Below, one piece after another: positions 53,352 through 62,363 of a DNA stretch of 64,000 nucleotides; the stretch's first letter is position 1; every line of letters begins with the position of its first letter. Origin of the DNA: Planctomycetota bacterium. GTDB taxonomy: Bacteria > Planctomycetota > Phycisphaerae > Phycisphaerales > SM1A02. The notes under the pieces are model-generated. The model was not told where the DNA came from. It saw nothing but the letters and a program-made list of their open reading frames with translations, and made no database searches. The stretch spans positions 1-64,000 of the forward strand of contig JADFIR010000002.1 in NCBI GenBank assembly GCA_022566535.1, in the 5' to 3' direction. Made by a program: the position numbers and the translations under genes.

Positions 53352-53407
53352 CTCTTTCCGTTCAGCATTGCATTGGCCCCACTAGACTGAACTGTTCAAT
53401 CAACTGT
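53352..53407 (+). promoter_or_regulatory. Shared accessory promoter/operator block, copy 2
   Basis: The block reads CTCTTTCCGTTCAGC ... CTAGACTGAACTGTTCAATC + AACTGT. It aligns with the region before the PD-(D/E)XK-like gene (23530-23585): 23 of 26 bases in the core and matching flanks. TAGACT is a possible -10, and TGAACTGTTCA is an odd-centred perfect dyad. The GIY-YIG start follows 29 bases later. Confidence 0.6.
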
Positions 53408-53436
53408 TTGGCCGACACCAGACGCATCGGATTCTG

Positions 53437-54192
53437 ATGAAGCAAGCACAGAGTGACTCCTTTCCGGCAGGCGTGGCCAGCGAGCTCAAGACTTACGTCT
53501 ACAGGCTCATCGACCCGCGAAATGGTGAGACCTTCTATGTTGGGAAGGGTAAGGGCAATCGCGTATTTTCTCACATCCGCGCTGAGCAGCACTTGGAGGA
53601 AGGCGATGATCTGGACAACAAGATCAAGCGGATCCACGAGATCCGCGTTGCGGGATTCGAGGTCGCGCATGTCATTCACCGCCACGGGATGGACAAGACG
53701 ACTGCCTTAGAGGTGGAGGCCGCACTTATTGATGCGTATCCCGGGCTCGCCAACCTCGCTGACGGAACGGGCGGCAGCGACTACGGGGTCATGCACGCCG
53801 AGGAGATCATTCGGCGCTACTCTGCCGAGCCAGCAGTGTTCCGACACAAGGCCTTGCTGATCAGCGTCAACAGAAGCGCAACCGAGCGATCCTTATACGA
53901 TGCAACTCGTTACGCGTGGAAGATCAGCAAGTCGCGGGCGAAGGAAGCTGAGGTCATCCTCGCCACCATGCAGGGCCTGATCGTTGGTGCCTTTGTCGCA
54001 GACGATTGGCTGGAGGCGACGGCGGCAAACTTCCCAGGTCGCGCGGAGGGGGACGGCGTGCCCGGCCGTCTTGGTTTCGTTGGGAAGGAGGCACCCGACG
54101 ACATCAAGAGCCTCTATGTTGGGAAGCGTGTGCCGGACGAATACCGGAAACCTGGCGCTGCGAATCCGATCAAGTACACCTGGGGCAAGTAG
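53437..54192 (+). CDS. GIY-YIG nuclease-domain protein (LEM-3-like)
   Basis: The protein is 251 aa. The N-terminal domain has TYVYRLIDPRNGETFYVGKGKGNRVFSH, the YVYR..YVGKG form of GIY-YIG found in LEM-3-like nucleases, followed by KIKRIHEIRVAGFEVAHVIHRHGM and the conserved Glu in ALEVEAALIDAYPGLANL. The C-terminal 130 residues are not recognised. It stands alone between dispersed repeats, with a promoter block shared with another nuclease-like gene, so an accessory or defence role is a reasonable guess. Confidence 0.85.
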   Translation: MKQAQSDSFPAGVASELKTYVYRLIDPRNGETFYVGKGKGNRVFSHIRAEQHLEEGDDLDNKIKRIHEIRVAGFEVAHVIHRHGMDKTTALEVEAALIDAYPGLANLADGTGGSDYGVMHAEEIIRRYSAEPAVFRHKALLISVNRSATERSLYDATRYAWKISKSRAKEAEVILATMQGLIVGAFVADDWLEATAANFPGRAEGDGVPGRLGFVGKEAPDDIKSLYVGKRVPDEYRKPGAANPIKYTWGK

Positions 54193-54347
54193 CATCGATC
54201 TCCAGCGAAAGGATCGCAGGGGAAAGATTCGGCGAATGGGTCGATTGTGCCGCCCGGGCGGGGTGGAGCCCGCGCCGGGCTTGGATCGGACCCGGGTCTT
54301 CCTCGTCCGCCGCGGCGGACTCGTCAGACCCGGCTTCCCGGAAGGAA

Positions 54348-54370
54348 GCTGAAGGCTGATCGCTGACAGC
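54348..54370 (-). repeat. Short repeat copy D (GCTGAAG heptads)
   Basis: GCTGAAGGCTGATC + GCTGACAGC repeats the heptad part of copies A-C only. It lies about 12 bases after the stop of the sulfite-oxidase-like gene, the same position relative to a gene end as copies A and B. Confidence 0.6.
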
Positions 54371-54381
54371 CGGCAACGCCC

Positions 54382-55026
54382 CTACCAGCCGAAGCGCTCT
54401 TCCGCCCACGGGTCGCCGTGCATGTGGTAGCCGTTTTGCTCCCAGAATCCGGGGGCGTCGGTGTCGCGAAGCTCAATACCGGTGATCCACTTCGCGCCTT
54501 TCCAGAAGTAGAGCCGAGGCACGATTCCCCGCACGGGGTAGCCGTGGTCAGCCGCAAGCTCGTTGCCATCGTGCAGGTAAGCCAGGATGCAATCGTCCTG
54601 CGTGAATTCTTCGAGCGGCACGTTGACGGTAAAGTCCTCGCCCGGCTCGGATGCGGCGTGCTGCAAGACGAAACTCGCTTCGGGTTTGGGTTTGGCCAGG
54701 GCAATGAGCGTCTTGGTCTGCACGCCGGTGAAGATGTTGTCGAGCCGCGACCAATGGGTGACACAATGAATATCGCACTTCACATCGACTTGAGGAAGCT
54801 GCATGAACTCGTCGAAGCTGAGTGTATAGGGGTTCTCACATAGGCCCCACACGCGCAGCTCCCAGGCATCACGATCAATATGCGGCGCCGAACCGAAGTG
54901 CAACACCGGCCACTTGCGGGTGATCGTCTGTCCCGGCGGCGTGCGGGCAGCCCGATCACCGCCGCATCGCTGCGTGTCGCGGCTGATGATCAGGGGGCGT
55001 TGGTATTGCGCTGTTACTTTGGTCAC
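54382..55026 (-). CDS. Sulfite oxidase-like molybdopterin-dependent oxidoreductase
   Basis: The protein is 214 aa, a compact single-domain member of the oxidoreductase molybdopterin-binding family. The molybdenum-ligand cysteine is in CDIHCVTHWSRLDN (C88). Other features are WELRVWGLCENPYTLSFDEFMQLPQ at the start, DDCILAYLHDGNELAADHGYPVRGIVP and WEQNGYHMHGDPWAEERFGW at the end. No signal peptide is seen, so it is probably cytoplasmic. The substrate is unknown. moaC in this window supplies part of cofactor synthesis. Confidence 0.9.
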   Translation of the reverse strand: MTKVTAQYQRPLIISRDTQRCGGDRAARTPPGQTITRKWPVLHFGSAPHIDRDAWELRVWGLCENPYTLSFDEFMQLPQVDVKCDIHCVTHWSRLDNIFTGVQTKTLIALAKPKPEASFVLQHAASEPGEDFTVNVPLEEFTQDDCILAYLHDGNELAADHGYPVRGIVPRLYFWKGAKWITGIELRDTDAPGFWEQNGYHMHGDPWAEERFGW

Positions 55027-55042
55027 AAGTCGCGCTCCATCA

Positions 55043-55072
55043 GAGGCCTACGGACTCGAGTCCGTGGGCCTC
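55043..55072 (-). terminator. Long hairpin after the 140-aa gene
   Basis: GAGGCCTACGGACTC and GAGTCCGTGGGCCTC form a 15-bp stem with one wobble and virtually no loop. It lies between the end of the gene at 55081 and the start of the next minus-strand gene. No U tract is present, so it may be a terminator or a regulatory dyad. Confidence 0.5.
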
Positions 55073-55080
55073 ATCGGTCG

Positions 55081-55499
55081 TTATTTCTCAATCGGCGTGA
55101 AGGTCGCACCGCTTTGGACGTAGCAATTCACCATCTGGCCTGCCTGGAAGTCCGAAGCGCTCTGTCGGTCATCAACGGTCACCCACATGGGGACCGACAC
55201 GTCAAGGAGCACACGGGGGGCCTGCTCATCAACGGCCAGGACCGTGCCCTGGACGATGCGCGGCGCGCCCCACATCGGCTCGACGAACCGCCCGCCTGCC
55301 TGGGCGGTGTGTATGCGAAGGGCTTCGGCCTCAATGATGCCCTTGATCCGCTTGCCGACGGGCGTGAGAACCCCATCCGCAGGAGTCCTCGCAACCAGAT
55401 GCATTCTGTATTCGGTGCCCGCGACCGCCAGCACTAGCAGTCCATCGCCACGCTCGAGTACGACGCCACGAGCAATTGCATCGGTTTGGACATTTGTCG

Positions 55500-55503
<4 letters not shown>
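55081..55503 (-). CDS. Conserved hypothetical protein next to trpG
   Basis: The protein is 140 aa from a GTG overlapping the trpG stop by four bases. It is mostly beta (GDGLLVLAVAGTEYRMHLV, GKRIKGIIEAEALRIHTAQAGGRFVEPMWGAPRIVQGTVLAVD, QMVNCYVQSGATFTPIE). The centre, with GRFVEPMWGAPRIVQG, is the most distinctive part. I do not recognise a named family. The coupling to trpG suggests only co-transcription. Confidence 0.7.
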
Positions 55504-56123
<620 letters not shown>

Positions 56124-56188
56124 GACGTCATCGTAGCCGCAAGCACCGTCTTTCGGCCGGCCGAGCCTACCCGTGGAACCGTCCCACG

Positions 56189-56208
56189 AAGCCCAAGCCT
56201 CAACCCTT
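56189..56208. repeat. Short heptad repeat (AAGCCTC type)
   Basis: The sequence reads AAGCCC, AAGCCTC, AACCCTT between trpG and the DUF1444-like gene. It is short and imperfect, but has the same unit as the repeats in dnaX and recR. Confidence 0.4.
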
Positions 56209-56213
56209 TCTTC

Positions 56214-57005
56214 TTACGCCGCCTTGGTGCCGGCGACGCCGTCGCGGGTGACGACGAATAGCTCATCGGTGATGGGATAGGGCAGGCGCTTGAATTCATG
56301 CTCCACGCGATGGCGCAGGCGCTCGACGAACTCGTCGGGATCGCAGGTCATGGCGAGGAACATATCGCGTGCCGGGGCCGCCGCGTAGAAATCGCCGTGC
56401 AGTTGCGGCGCCAGCCGGTCGTGCAGTGAAGCCAGCAGCAGGCGAGCCGCGTCATAGCCATCCTGCTGCGAGACGATCGCGGCCCGACCGCCTTCCGAAG
56501 AATCCACCAACTGGATCTGCAAGTCAGGCGCATAGCTGTCGAGGTTCTCCCGAGAAATCGTATCCAGATCATCGACCTGCAAACCCCATCGCAGCATCTG
56601 CTCCACCGTGATGCTCACGGTCATCTGCGGCATGTCGAGCACGAAGACGACCACCGTGTCGTTGACGAACGGCACATGGGCAACCTGCTCCTGGTCTAGG
56701 TGCTCGAAGATCGTCAACGGCTGGATGCGGGGCATAATCCTGGGCTTGGCCACCGACAACGGCAGAGGCATAGAGCTGAGCGAATCACCCTCGATGAGCC
56801 GTTGGAGATAGTTCTCCACCATCTCCACGCCACGATCCGGCTCGTGGAGAACCATTCGGTAGAGATTCTCCAGCCCAAGATGCTTGCCGCTGAGGATCAA
56901 ATCCAGCGGGCCGACCAGCTCGATGGTCCGATCGGGGTAGTGGCGTTTGAGAATCCTGGCCACGTGCTCGCCAAATGCTTCGGGCTCTCGTGGCATGTGG
57001 GCCAT
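56214..57005 (-). CDS. DUF1444 (YtpQ-like) family protein
   Basis: I chose ATG 57005, six bases after GGAG, giving 263 aa. The DUF1444 features are an N-terminal helical part with HYPDRTIELVGPLDLIL and NYLQRLIEG, PLTIFEHLDQEQVAHVPFVNDTVVVFVLDMPQMTVSITVEQMLRWGLQVDDL, then GYDAARLLLASLHDRLAP and ARDMFLAM near the end. The function of the family is unknown. It is cytoplasmic with no signal. Confidence 0.85.
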   Translation of the reverse strand: MAHMPREPEAFGEHVARILKRHYPDRTIELVGPLDLILSGKHLGLENLYRMVLHEPDRGVEMVENYLQRLIEGDSLSSMPLPLSVAKPRIMPRIQPLTIFEHLDQEQVAHVPFVNDTVVVFVLDMPQMTVSITVEQMLRWGLQVDDLDTISRENLDSYAPDLQIQLVDSSEGGRAAIVSQQDGYDAARLLLASLHDRLAPQLHGDFYAAAPARDMFLAMTCDPDEFVERLRHRVEHEFKRLPYPITDELFVVTRDGVAGTKAA

Positions 57006-57194
57006 GAGGATCTCCGGCGGGTGTGTCGATTTAAGTGCAATACCGACACACACTTACACTTTCGGCATTCCCGCGTGGCGGTTTCACCGAAAACCACTGC
57101 TGAGCCTCTATCGGTCAGTCGTTGGCGGTCCATGCGCTTTTGGGGTGAGCCGGCGCAGCCGCCGCGTTGGTCAACCGCAGCGTAGGCTGTATGC

Positions 57195-58067
57195 ATGCCC
57201 GCGACGTGTACCATCGGCCCCGTCACCGCCGGCCAAGGCCACCCGCTGCTTCTTATCGCCGGGCCGTGCGTGCTGGAGCAGCCGCAGATCAACGAGCAGA
57301 TCGGATTCACGTTGCGGGATATGTGTGCGGAGCATGGGTTAGGGTTCGTCTTCAAAGCGAGCTTCGACAAAGCGAATCGATCCAGCATTCTTTCGCCGCG
57401 CGGCCCGGGACTGGAGACCGGGTTACAAGAGCTCGCCCGGTTGCGCGGCCGGCTTGACGTTCCGGTAACCACCGATGTTCACGAGCCGCGCCAGGCCGAG
57501 AAGGTTGCCGAGGCGGTCGATCTGCTTCAGGTGCCAGCGTTCTTGTGCCGCCAGACCGATCTACTGATGGCTTGTGCGGCCACGGGAAAGCCGGTGAACG
57601 TAAAGAAGGGCCAGTTCATTTCGCCGGGGGAAATGCGGCATGTGCTTGAGAAACTCAACGAGGGCGGCCCCCGGCAAATCATGCTCACGGAGCGCGGCAC
57701 GTTCTTCGGCTACCACCGGTTGGTCAACGACTTTGTTGGGCTGGGCGATCTGATGGACTTGGAATGTCCAGTCTGCTTCGACGTGACCCATTCGACGCAG
57801 CTTCCCGGCGGCGACGAACGTGGTAGCGCCGGCCGGCCGGACCGCGCCGCGATGTTGGCCCGGGCCGCCGTGGCGGCCGGCGTCCATGCGATCTTCGTGG
57901 AATGTCACCCCCAGCCGCAGCGGGCCATGTCCGATGCGGCCACCTGTCTGCCCCTGGACGCCATGGCCCCGCTGCTACGCCAACTGGTCTCAATCCGCGA
58001 TGCCATTGTGGCAGGACCCGCTGAAGGTTGCCGCCAAAGTTTCGCGCCCCATCGAGCCGAGGAATGA
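57195..58067 (+). CDS. kdsA: 3-deoxy-8-phosphooctulonate synthase, metal-dependent type
   Basis: The protein is 290 aa. It makes KDO-8-phosphate for lipopolysaccharide from arabinose-5-phosphate and PEP. Motifs: LLLIAGPCVLEQ, VFKASFDKANRSS, TTDVHEP, VNVKKGQFISPGEM and CPVCFDVTHSTQLPGG. The Cys in IAGPC (about 25) is the metal ligand of the Aquifex-type enzyme; E. coli has Asn there. It indicates an LPS-type outer membrane. Confidence 0.95.
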   Translation: MPATCTIGPVTAGQGHPLLLIAGPCVLEQPQINEQIGFTLRDMCAEHGLGFVFKASFDKANRSSILSPRGPGLETGLQELARLRGRLDVPVTTDVHEPRQAEKVAEAVDLLQVPAFLCRQTDLLMACAATGKPVNVKKGQFISPGEMRHVLEKLNEGGPRQIMLTERGTFFGYHRLVNDFVGLGDLMDLECPVCFDVTHSTQLPGGDERGSAGRPDRAAMLARAAVAAGVHAIFVECHPQPQRAMSDAATCLPLDAMAPLLRQLVSIRDAIVAGPAEGCRQSFAPHRAEE

Positions 58068-58209
58068 CAGGCGTCGATTCTCTGCATGGCGGACGGTTGG
58101 GCCTCAGGTACGGGCTGGGAACAGGGGTTGCCCAGTGACCTCTCAGCAGACGAAGCGAGCGCGACCCGCTGGCCGGCGTTTCCCGGCAGACCTACGATCA
58201 GGTTGACCC

Positions 58210-58761
58210 ATGAACCCACTCAAGTGCGACTATTGCGACAAGCCGGCGGTGGTGCACGAGGTCACCGTCAAGAACGGGCAGAAGAACGAGGTCCACCTGT
58301 GTGAGGAGCACGCGCAGGAGGCTGGGGTGGCCTTGCCCAGCCACCAGCCGCTCAACGAACTGCTGTCGAAGTTCGTCATCTCCCAGACCAGCAGGGCCAA
58401 AGCCACGCCGAAGAAACCCTGCCCGACCTGCGGCATGACCTACCGGCGGTTCCGCCAGACCGGCAACCTCGGCTGCCCTGACTGCTATCAGGCGTTTGAG
58501 GAGCAACTCGCCCCGCTCATCCAACGCGCCCAGAACGGGGCGGATCATCACCGGGGCAAGACGCCTCGTCGCGCCGGAGCGTCCGACGATCGCCAGTTGC
58601 AGATTCGGCAACTCGTCCGGGAGCTGGACGAGGCGGTTGCGGATGAGAAGTACGAGCGGGCTGCCCAGCTCCGCGATCGGCTTCGAGGGTTCGATCCACA
58701 GTCGCCGGGTTCCAAGGCCGTTGTAAAGCCCGACAACGAGCCGCACCAATCCGAGAGCTAG
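58210..58761 (+). CDS. mcsA: McsA-like zinc-finger/UVR protein, activator of McsB
   Basis: The protein is 183 aa. It has two zinc-binding pairs per module: CDYCDKPAVVH...HLCEEH at about 6-34 and CPTCGMTYRRFRQTGNLGCPDC at about 76-97. A UvrB/C-type helix pair follows at the end (QIRQLVRELDEAVADEKYERAAQLRDRLRG). In Bacillus and Staphylococcus McsA activates the arginine kinase McsB, and here the genes are one base apart. ctsR and clpC, usual partners, are not present. Confidence 0.92.
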   Translation: MNPLKCDYCDKPAVVHEVTVKNGQKNEVHLCEEHAQEAGVALPSHQPLNELLSKFVISQTSRAKATPKKPCPTCGMTYRRFRQTGNLGCPDCYQAFEEQLAPLIQRAQNGADHHRGKTPRRAGASDDRQLQIRQLVRELDEAVADEKYERAAQLRDRLRGFDPQSPGSKAVVKPDNEPHQSES

Positions 58762-59805
58762 ATGACCATGGAATTCGCTGCACACTGTCCCTGGCTCAGT
58801 GACGACGGCCCCGACACCGACGTGGTGATGAGCTGTCGCGTCCGGCTGGCACGCAACCTTGCGCGCTTTCCCTTTGTGAGTAGGGCCGACGAGGCTCAGC
58901 GTAAAGAGCTTTGCAACATCGCCCGGCAGGTCGTGCTCTCCAGCAACCTGGCCGAGGGTGTGATCTGGGTCGATCTGAATCACGCCACAGCTCGCGATCG
59001 CCAGCTTCTCGTCGAGCGGCACCTGATTTCCAAGAACCTGGCCGAGGCGGACATCCCCCGGGCGGTGGCGGTCTCCGGCGACGAGACGCTCAGCGTCATG
59101 GTCAACGAGGAGGACCACCTGCGAATGCAGTTGCTCGCCCCCGGCCTGCGGCTCGTCGAACTCGTCGAGCGCATCAACGTCGTGGACGACGCGATCGAGG
59201 CCAAGGTGGACTACGCCTTTTCGCCCCGCTGGGGGTATCTCACCGCCTGCCCGACCAACCTCGGCACGGGGATTCGGCTCTCCGTGATGATGCACCTGCC
59301 CGCGTTGAAGCTCACCTCCGAGATCGATCGCGTACGCAGGGCGGCGAAGGATCTGCATCTGGCGGTGCGGGGATACTACGGCGAAGGCTCAGAGTCGGCC
59401 GGAGACTTCTACCAGATCAGCAACCAAGTCACGCTCGGGAGCAGCGAACAGGACCTGCTGCGGGAGTTTGACCAGCGCGTCCTGCCTCGAATCATCGAAT
59501 ATGAGCAGCACGCCAGACGGATGCTGGTCGATGACAACGCCACGCTGCTGGACGACCGGATTCATCGGGCCCTGGGCACTCTCAGAAGTGCTCGCCTGCT
59601 CGGAGCGGAGGAGGCGATGAAGCTGCTGAGCCGTCTCCGCCTGGGCGTTCATCTCGGCCGGCTGCCCGATCTGGATATCACGGCGATCAATCGTCTGCTG
59701 CTGCAAGTCCAGCCCGCTCATCTCCAGACGTACGTGGCCGCGGACCTCAACTCCGAGCAGCTTCGCGAGGCCCGGGCCACCCTCATGCGCCAGACCTTGC
59801 AATAG
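58762..59805 (+). CDS. mcsB: Protein-arginine kinase McsB
   Basis: The protein is 347 aa with an ATP:guanidino phosphotransferase fold. Hallmarks are VVMSCRVRLARNLARFPF, the loop VMVNEEDHLRMQLLAPG and the region DYAFSPRWGYLTACPTNLGTGIRLSVM. McsB phosphorylates arginine in damaged proteins to mark them for ClpCP. It follows mcsA directly. Planctomycete McsAB pairs suggest an arginine-phosphorylation quality-control system outside Firmicutes. Confidence 0.95.
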   Translation: MTMEFAAHCPWLSDDGPDTDVVMSCRVRLARNLARFPFVSRADEAQRKELCNIARQVVLSSNLAEGVIWVDLNHATARDRQLLVERHLISKNLAEADIPRAVAVSGDETLSVMVNEEDHLRMQLLAPGLRLVELVERINVVDDAIEAKVDYAFSPRWGYLTACPTNLGTGIRLSVMMHLPALKLTSEIDRVRRAAKDLHLAVRGYYGEGSESAGDFYQISNQVTLGSSEQDLLREFDQRVLPRIIEYEQHARRMLVDDNATLLDDRIHRALGTLRSARLLGAEEAMKLLSRLRLGVHLGRLPDLDITAINRLLLQVQPAHLQTYVAADLNSEQLREARATLMRQTLQ

Positions 59806-59827
59806 CGCCGGCAGAATCCACCCGCAG

Positions 59828-59855
59828 CTTTTGACTTTTTACTTTTGACTTTCGC
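59828..59855. repeat. Heptanucleotide tandem repeat (CTTTTGA type)
   Basis: Units CTTTTGA, CTTTTTA, CTTTTGA, CTTTCGC lie between the convergent ends of mcsB and the FG-GAP gene. On the minus strand the A-rich side follows the dockerin stop at once. Confidence 0.7.
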
Positions 59856-59856
59856 T

Positions 59857-61404
59857 TTACGGGCACGGCCCCCAGTTGGCCAGCAGCGTGAGCAGATCGA
59901 GGATGCCGACCGTGCCATCACCGTCGAAGTCCGGCGGTCCGCCGGGGTCGGTGCCCCACGCCGCGAGCAGCGCAAGCAGGTCGAGAATGCCCACGCCGCC
60001 GGTGCCATCCAGGTCCCACGGGCATTTCCCGGGGGCGGGGACGCCATCCAGGAACAGCACCCAGACCGCGCCGCGCAAACTGCCCCCGTCGTTATCGAAG
60101 TTGGCCCCCACCGCCAGGTCGCCCGAACCATCACCGTCGAGATCCCCGATCCCGGCCACCGAGTAGCCGAAGTAATCGAAATCATCCAGAGTGCCGGTGA
60201 AGCCGCCTTCGGTGTCGCTGATCTTCTGGTGGGACTTGACCGTACCGTTGGCGTTCAGGAAGAGCACCCACACCGCACCACGGTTACATAGATAGGACGG
60301 GCGACAAGGGCCGGCGCTCCCATCGTCATCGCCGGGTGCCCCGACGGCCAGGTCGCCCACGCGGTCACCGTCAAGATCACCCAGGGCCGCCATCGAGATT
60401 CCCAAGCCATCGAAATCATCCATGGTGCCGGCGAAGCCGCCTTGGGTGTCGCTGATCTTCTGATGTGTCTTGATCGTCCCGTCGGTGTTAAGGAACAGAA
60501 TCCACACTGCGCCGCGGTTGCAATTCAACTCACACCCGTCGTCATCGCCCCATGCCCCCACGGCCAGGTCGCCCACGCCGTCGCCGTCGAGATCACCTAG
60601 CGAGGCCGCCGACCAGCCGAAATTATCGTCCTCATCCAGGGTACCCGTGAAGCCGCCTTCGATGGCGCTGATCTTCTGATGCGTTCTGACTGTACCGTTA
60701 GGATTGAGGAAGAGTACCCAGACCGCGCCCTGGTTACATGCAAAGGGATCATCACAAAGGCGCCCGCTCCCGTCGTCATCGCCGTTTGCCCCCACGGCCA
60801 GGTCGCCCACGCCATCACCGTCCAGATCACCCAGCGAGGCCACCGACATGCCGAAGCGATCTTGACCATCCAGCGTGCCGGTGAAGCCGCCTTGGGTGGC
60901 GCTGATCTTCTGGTGCGACTTGACCGTGCCGTCGGTGTTGAGGAACAGAATCCACACCGCACCAAGGCCGCTGCCGGCCCCGTCGTCATCGCCGTCTGCC
61001 CCCACGACCAGGTCGCCCACGCCGTCTCCGTCCAGATCACCGAGCGAGGCCACCGAGCGGCCGAAGTTATCGCTGGTATCCAGTGTGCCGGTGAAGCCGC
61101 CTTGGGTGTCGCTGATCTTCTGATACGACTTGACCGTGCCGTCGGTGTTGAGGAACAGCACCCACACCGCGCCGCGGTCCAGGCCTCCGTCGTCATCGCC
61201 GTTTGCCCCCACGGCCAAGTCACCCACCCCGTCACCGTTCAGATCACCCAGGAAGGCCACCGAGCGGCCGAAGAGATCGTCATCATCCAGGGTCCCGGTG
61301 AAGCCGCCCTCGGTGTCGCTGATCTTCTGGTGCGAAAGCACCCAGCCGGGCTGGGCCAGGGCAGGGCTGGCAAACGCCACGGCCAGGAGCAACGAACTAA
61401 CCAT
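59857..61404 (-). CDS. Secreted tandem FG-GAP repeat protein with two-repeat dockerin
   Basis: I chose ATG 61404 (515 aa), which begins a good signal peptide (MVSSLLLAVAFASPALAQPG). It has no visible ribosome binding site; GGAGGAATG about 40 bases upstream lies in another frame. Six to seven nearly identical units of about 65 residues follow (SHQKISDTEGGFTGTLDD, SVASLGDLDGDGVGDLAVGA, GAVWVLFLNTDGTVK), forming a seven-blade integrin-type propeller. The C-terminus is the dockerin pair DLDGTGGVGILDLLALLAAWG and DFDGDGTVGILDLLTLLANWGPCP. It is extracellular, calcium-binding and surface-attached in its family. Confidence 0.88.
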   Translation of the reverse strand: MVSSLLLAVAFASPALAQPGWVLSHQKISDTEGGFTGTLDDDDLFGRSVAFLGDLNGDGVGDLAVGANGDDDGGLDRGAVWVLFLNTDGTVKSYQKISDTQGGFTGTLDTSDNFGRSVASLGDLDGDGVGDLVVGADGDDDGAGSGLGAVWILFLNTDGTVKSHQKISATQGGFTGTLDGQDRFGMSVASLGDLDGDGVGDLAVGANGDDDGSGRLCDDPFACNQGAVWVLFLNPNGTVRTHQKISAIEGGFTGTLDEDDNFGWSAASLGDLDGDGVGDLAVGAWGDDDGCELNCNRGAVWILFLNTDGTIKTHQKISDTQGGFAGTMDDFDGLGISMAALGDLDGDRVGDLAVGAPGDDDGSAGPCRPSYLCNRGAVWVLFLNANGTVKSHQKISDTEGGFTGTLDDFDYFGYSVAGIGDLDGDGSGDLAVGANFDNDGGSLRGAVWVLFLDGVPAPGKCPWDLDGTGGVGILDLLALLAAWGTDPGGPPDFDGDGTVGILDLLTLLANWGPCP

Positions 61405-61788
61405 GCAGTACGCGGCACGAGTCGAATTATGAATACGTGGGATGGTCGTTTCATTCCTCCTTTGTCCGCCGCAGGCGGGCTCGATTCCTCGCCGGTGCAA
61501 CATTCTTTGCCATAGCCCCGGGCTCTGCCCGGGGATCGAATCGGCAACTGACGGCCGGGCCGCGTTGACCCCCCCCGGCAGAGCCGGGGGCTACGGGGTG
61601 ATCGCACCTCAGACGCCCGCAGCATTATCCGCGGCGGGAAGCGTTGCGGCAACAAGATTCTTCTGAAAACCGCGTTCACGGAGCGCGGCTGGGACGGCGC
61701 ATCGTGTGTTGTGGGGGGCGTGGGACCGTGGCCACTCCCGATGGAATCGGGACGGCTTTGCAAGGCGGGCACGCCGCTCGCCCTCACA
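61405..61788. other. Intergenic region with GC-rich palindromes
   Basis: No gene is supported. Two facing palindromes occur at about 61514-61535 (AGCCCCGGGCTCTGCCCGGGG) and 61579-61602 (CCCCGGCAGAGCCGGGGGCTA), the same core as in repeat copies A-C. TCCCGAT-GGA-ATCGGGA near 61737-61753 resembles the hairpin near 23745. A strong GGAGGAATG on the minus strand near 61444 starts a reading frame that does not match the FG-GAP gene. Confidence 0.6.
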
Positions 61789-62076
61789 TCACACGGCGGC
61801 GACGTAGCCGTCGGTGGCGCGGGCGAAGGAGAAGTCGTTCTCGGTCAACCCGGCGGCATCGTGGGTGGTCAGCGTCAGCGTCACCTTGTTGTAGCGGATC
61901 ATGATGTCGGGATGGTGCTGCATCTCCTCGGCCAGATCGGCGATCCGGCTGACGAAGGCCATGGCTCCGATGAAATCATCAAAGCGGAAGGTCCGCTGCA
62001 GGGCATCGCCGGTGAGGGACCACTCTGTCAGCTCGGCCAGGTTTGCGTCGATCTGCTGAGCCTCCAGCTTTTGCAT
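61789..62076 (-). CDS. 4a-hydroxytetrahydrobiopterin dehydratase (PCD/DCoH)
   Basis: I chose ATG 62076, eight bases after GGAG, giving 95 aa, the family length. It has the sequence WSLTGDALQRTFRFDDFIGAMAFVSRIADLAEEMQHHPDIMIRYNKVTLTLTTHDAAGLTENDFSFA with the catalytic His pair HHPD and the third His in TTHDAGGLT-type context. It dehydrates pterin-4a-carbinolamine. No phenylalanine hydroxylase is seen nearby. Confidence 0.93.
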   Translation of the reverse strand: MQKLEAQQIDANLAELTEWSLTGDALQRTFRFDDFIGAMAFVSRIADLAEEMQHHPDIMIRYNKVTLTLTTHDAAGLTENDFSFARATDGYVAAV

Positions 62077-62363
62077 GACGGGCACTCCGTTGATTGGGTC
62101 GCCAAGGGATCGTCGCCTGCGCACTATATCAACAGAGCTCACGATGGCCAAGAGCCGATGAGGGCCTCGCCGGCGTGTTCGGGGCCCCAACAGAAGATTC
62201 GGCCGAAAAACGGGGTCGTACCGCCATGACGCTGCTCCCGGGCCGGGCCGCTTGCAGCACGAAGAGGAGAATAATGGAGAATGCCGGCCGAAGCCTCACG
62301 CCGATGCGTCTACCTACGATACGCTCGAACTGGGTTGGGTGGTCCCGGCCGGGGAACGAACGG

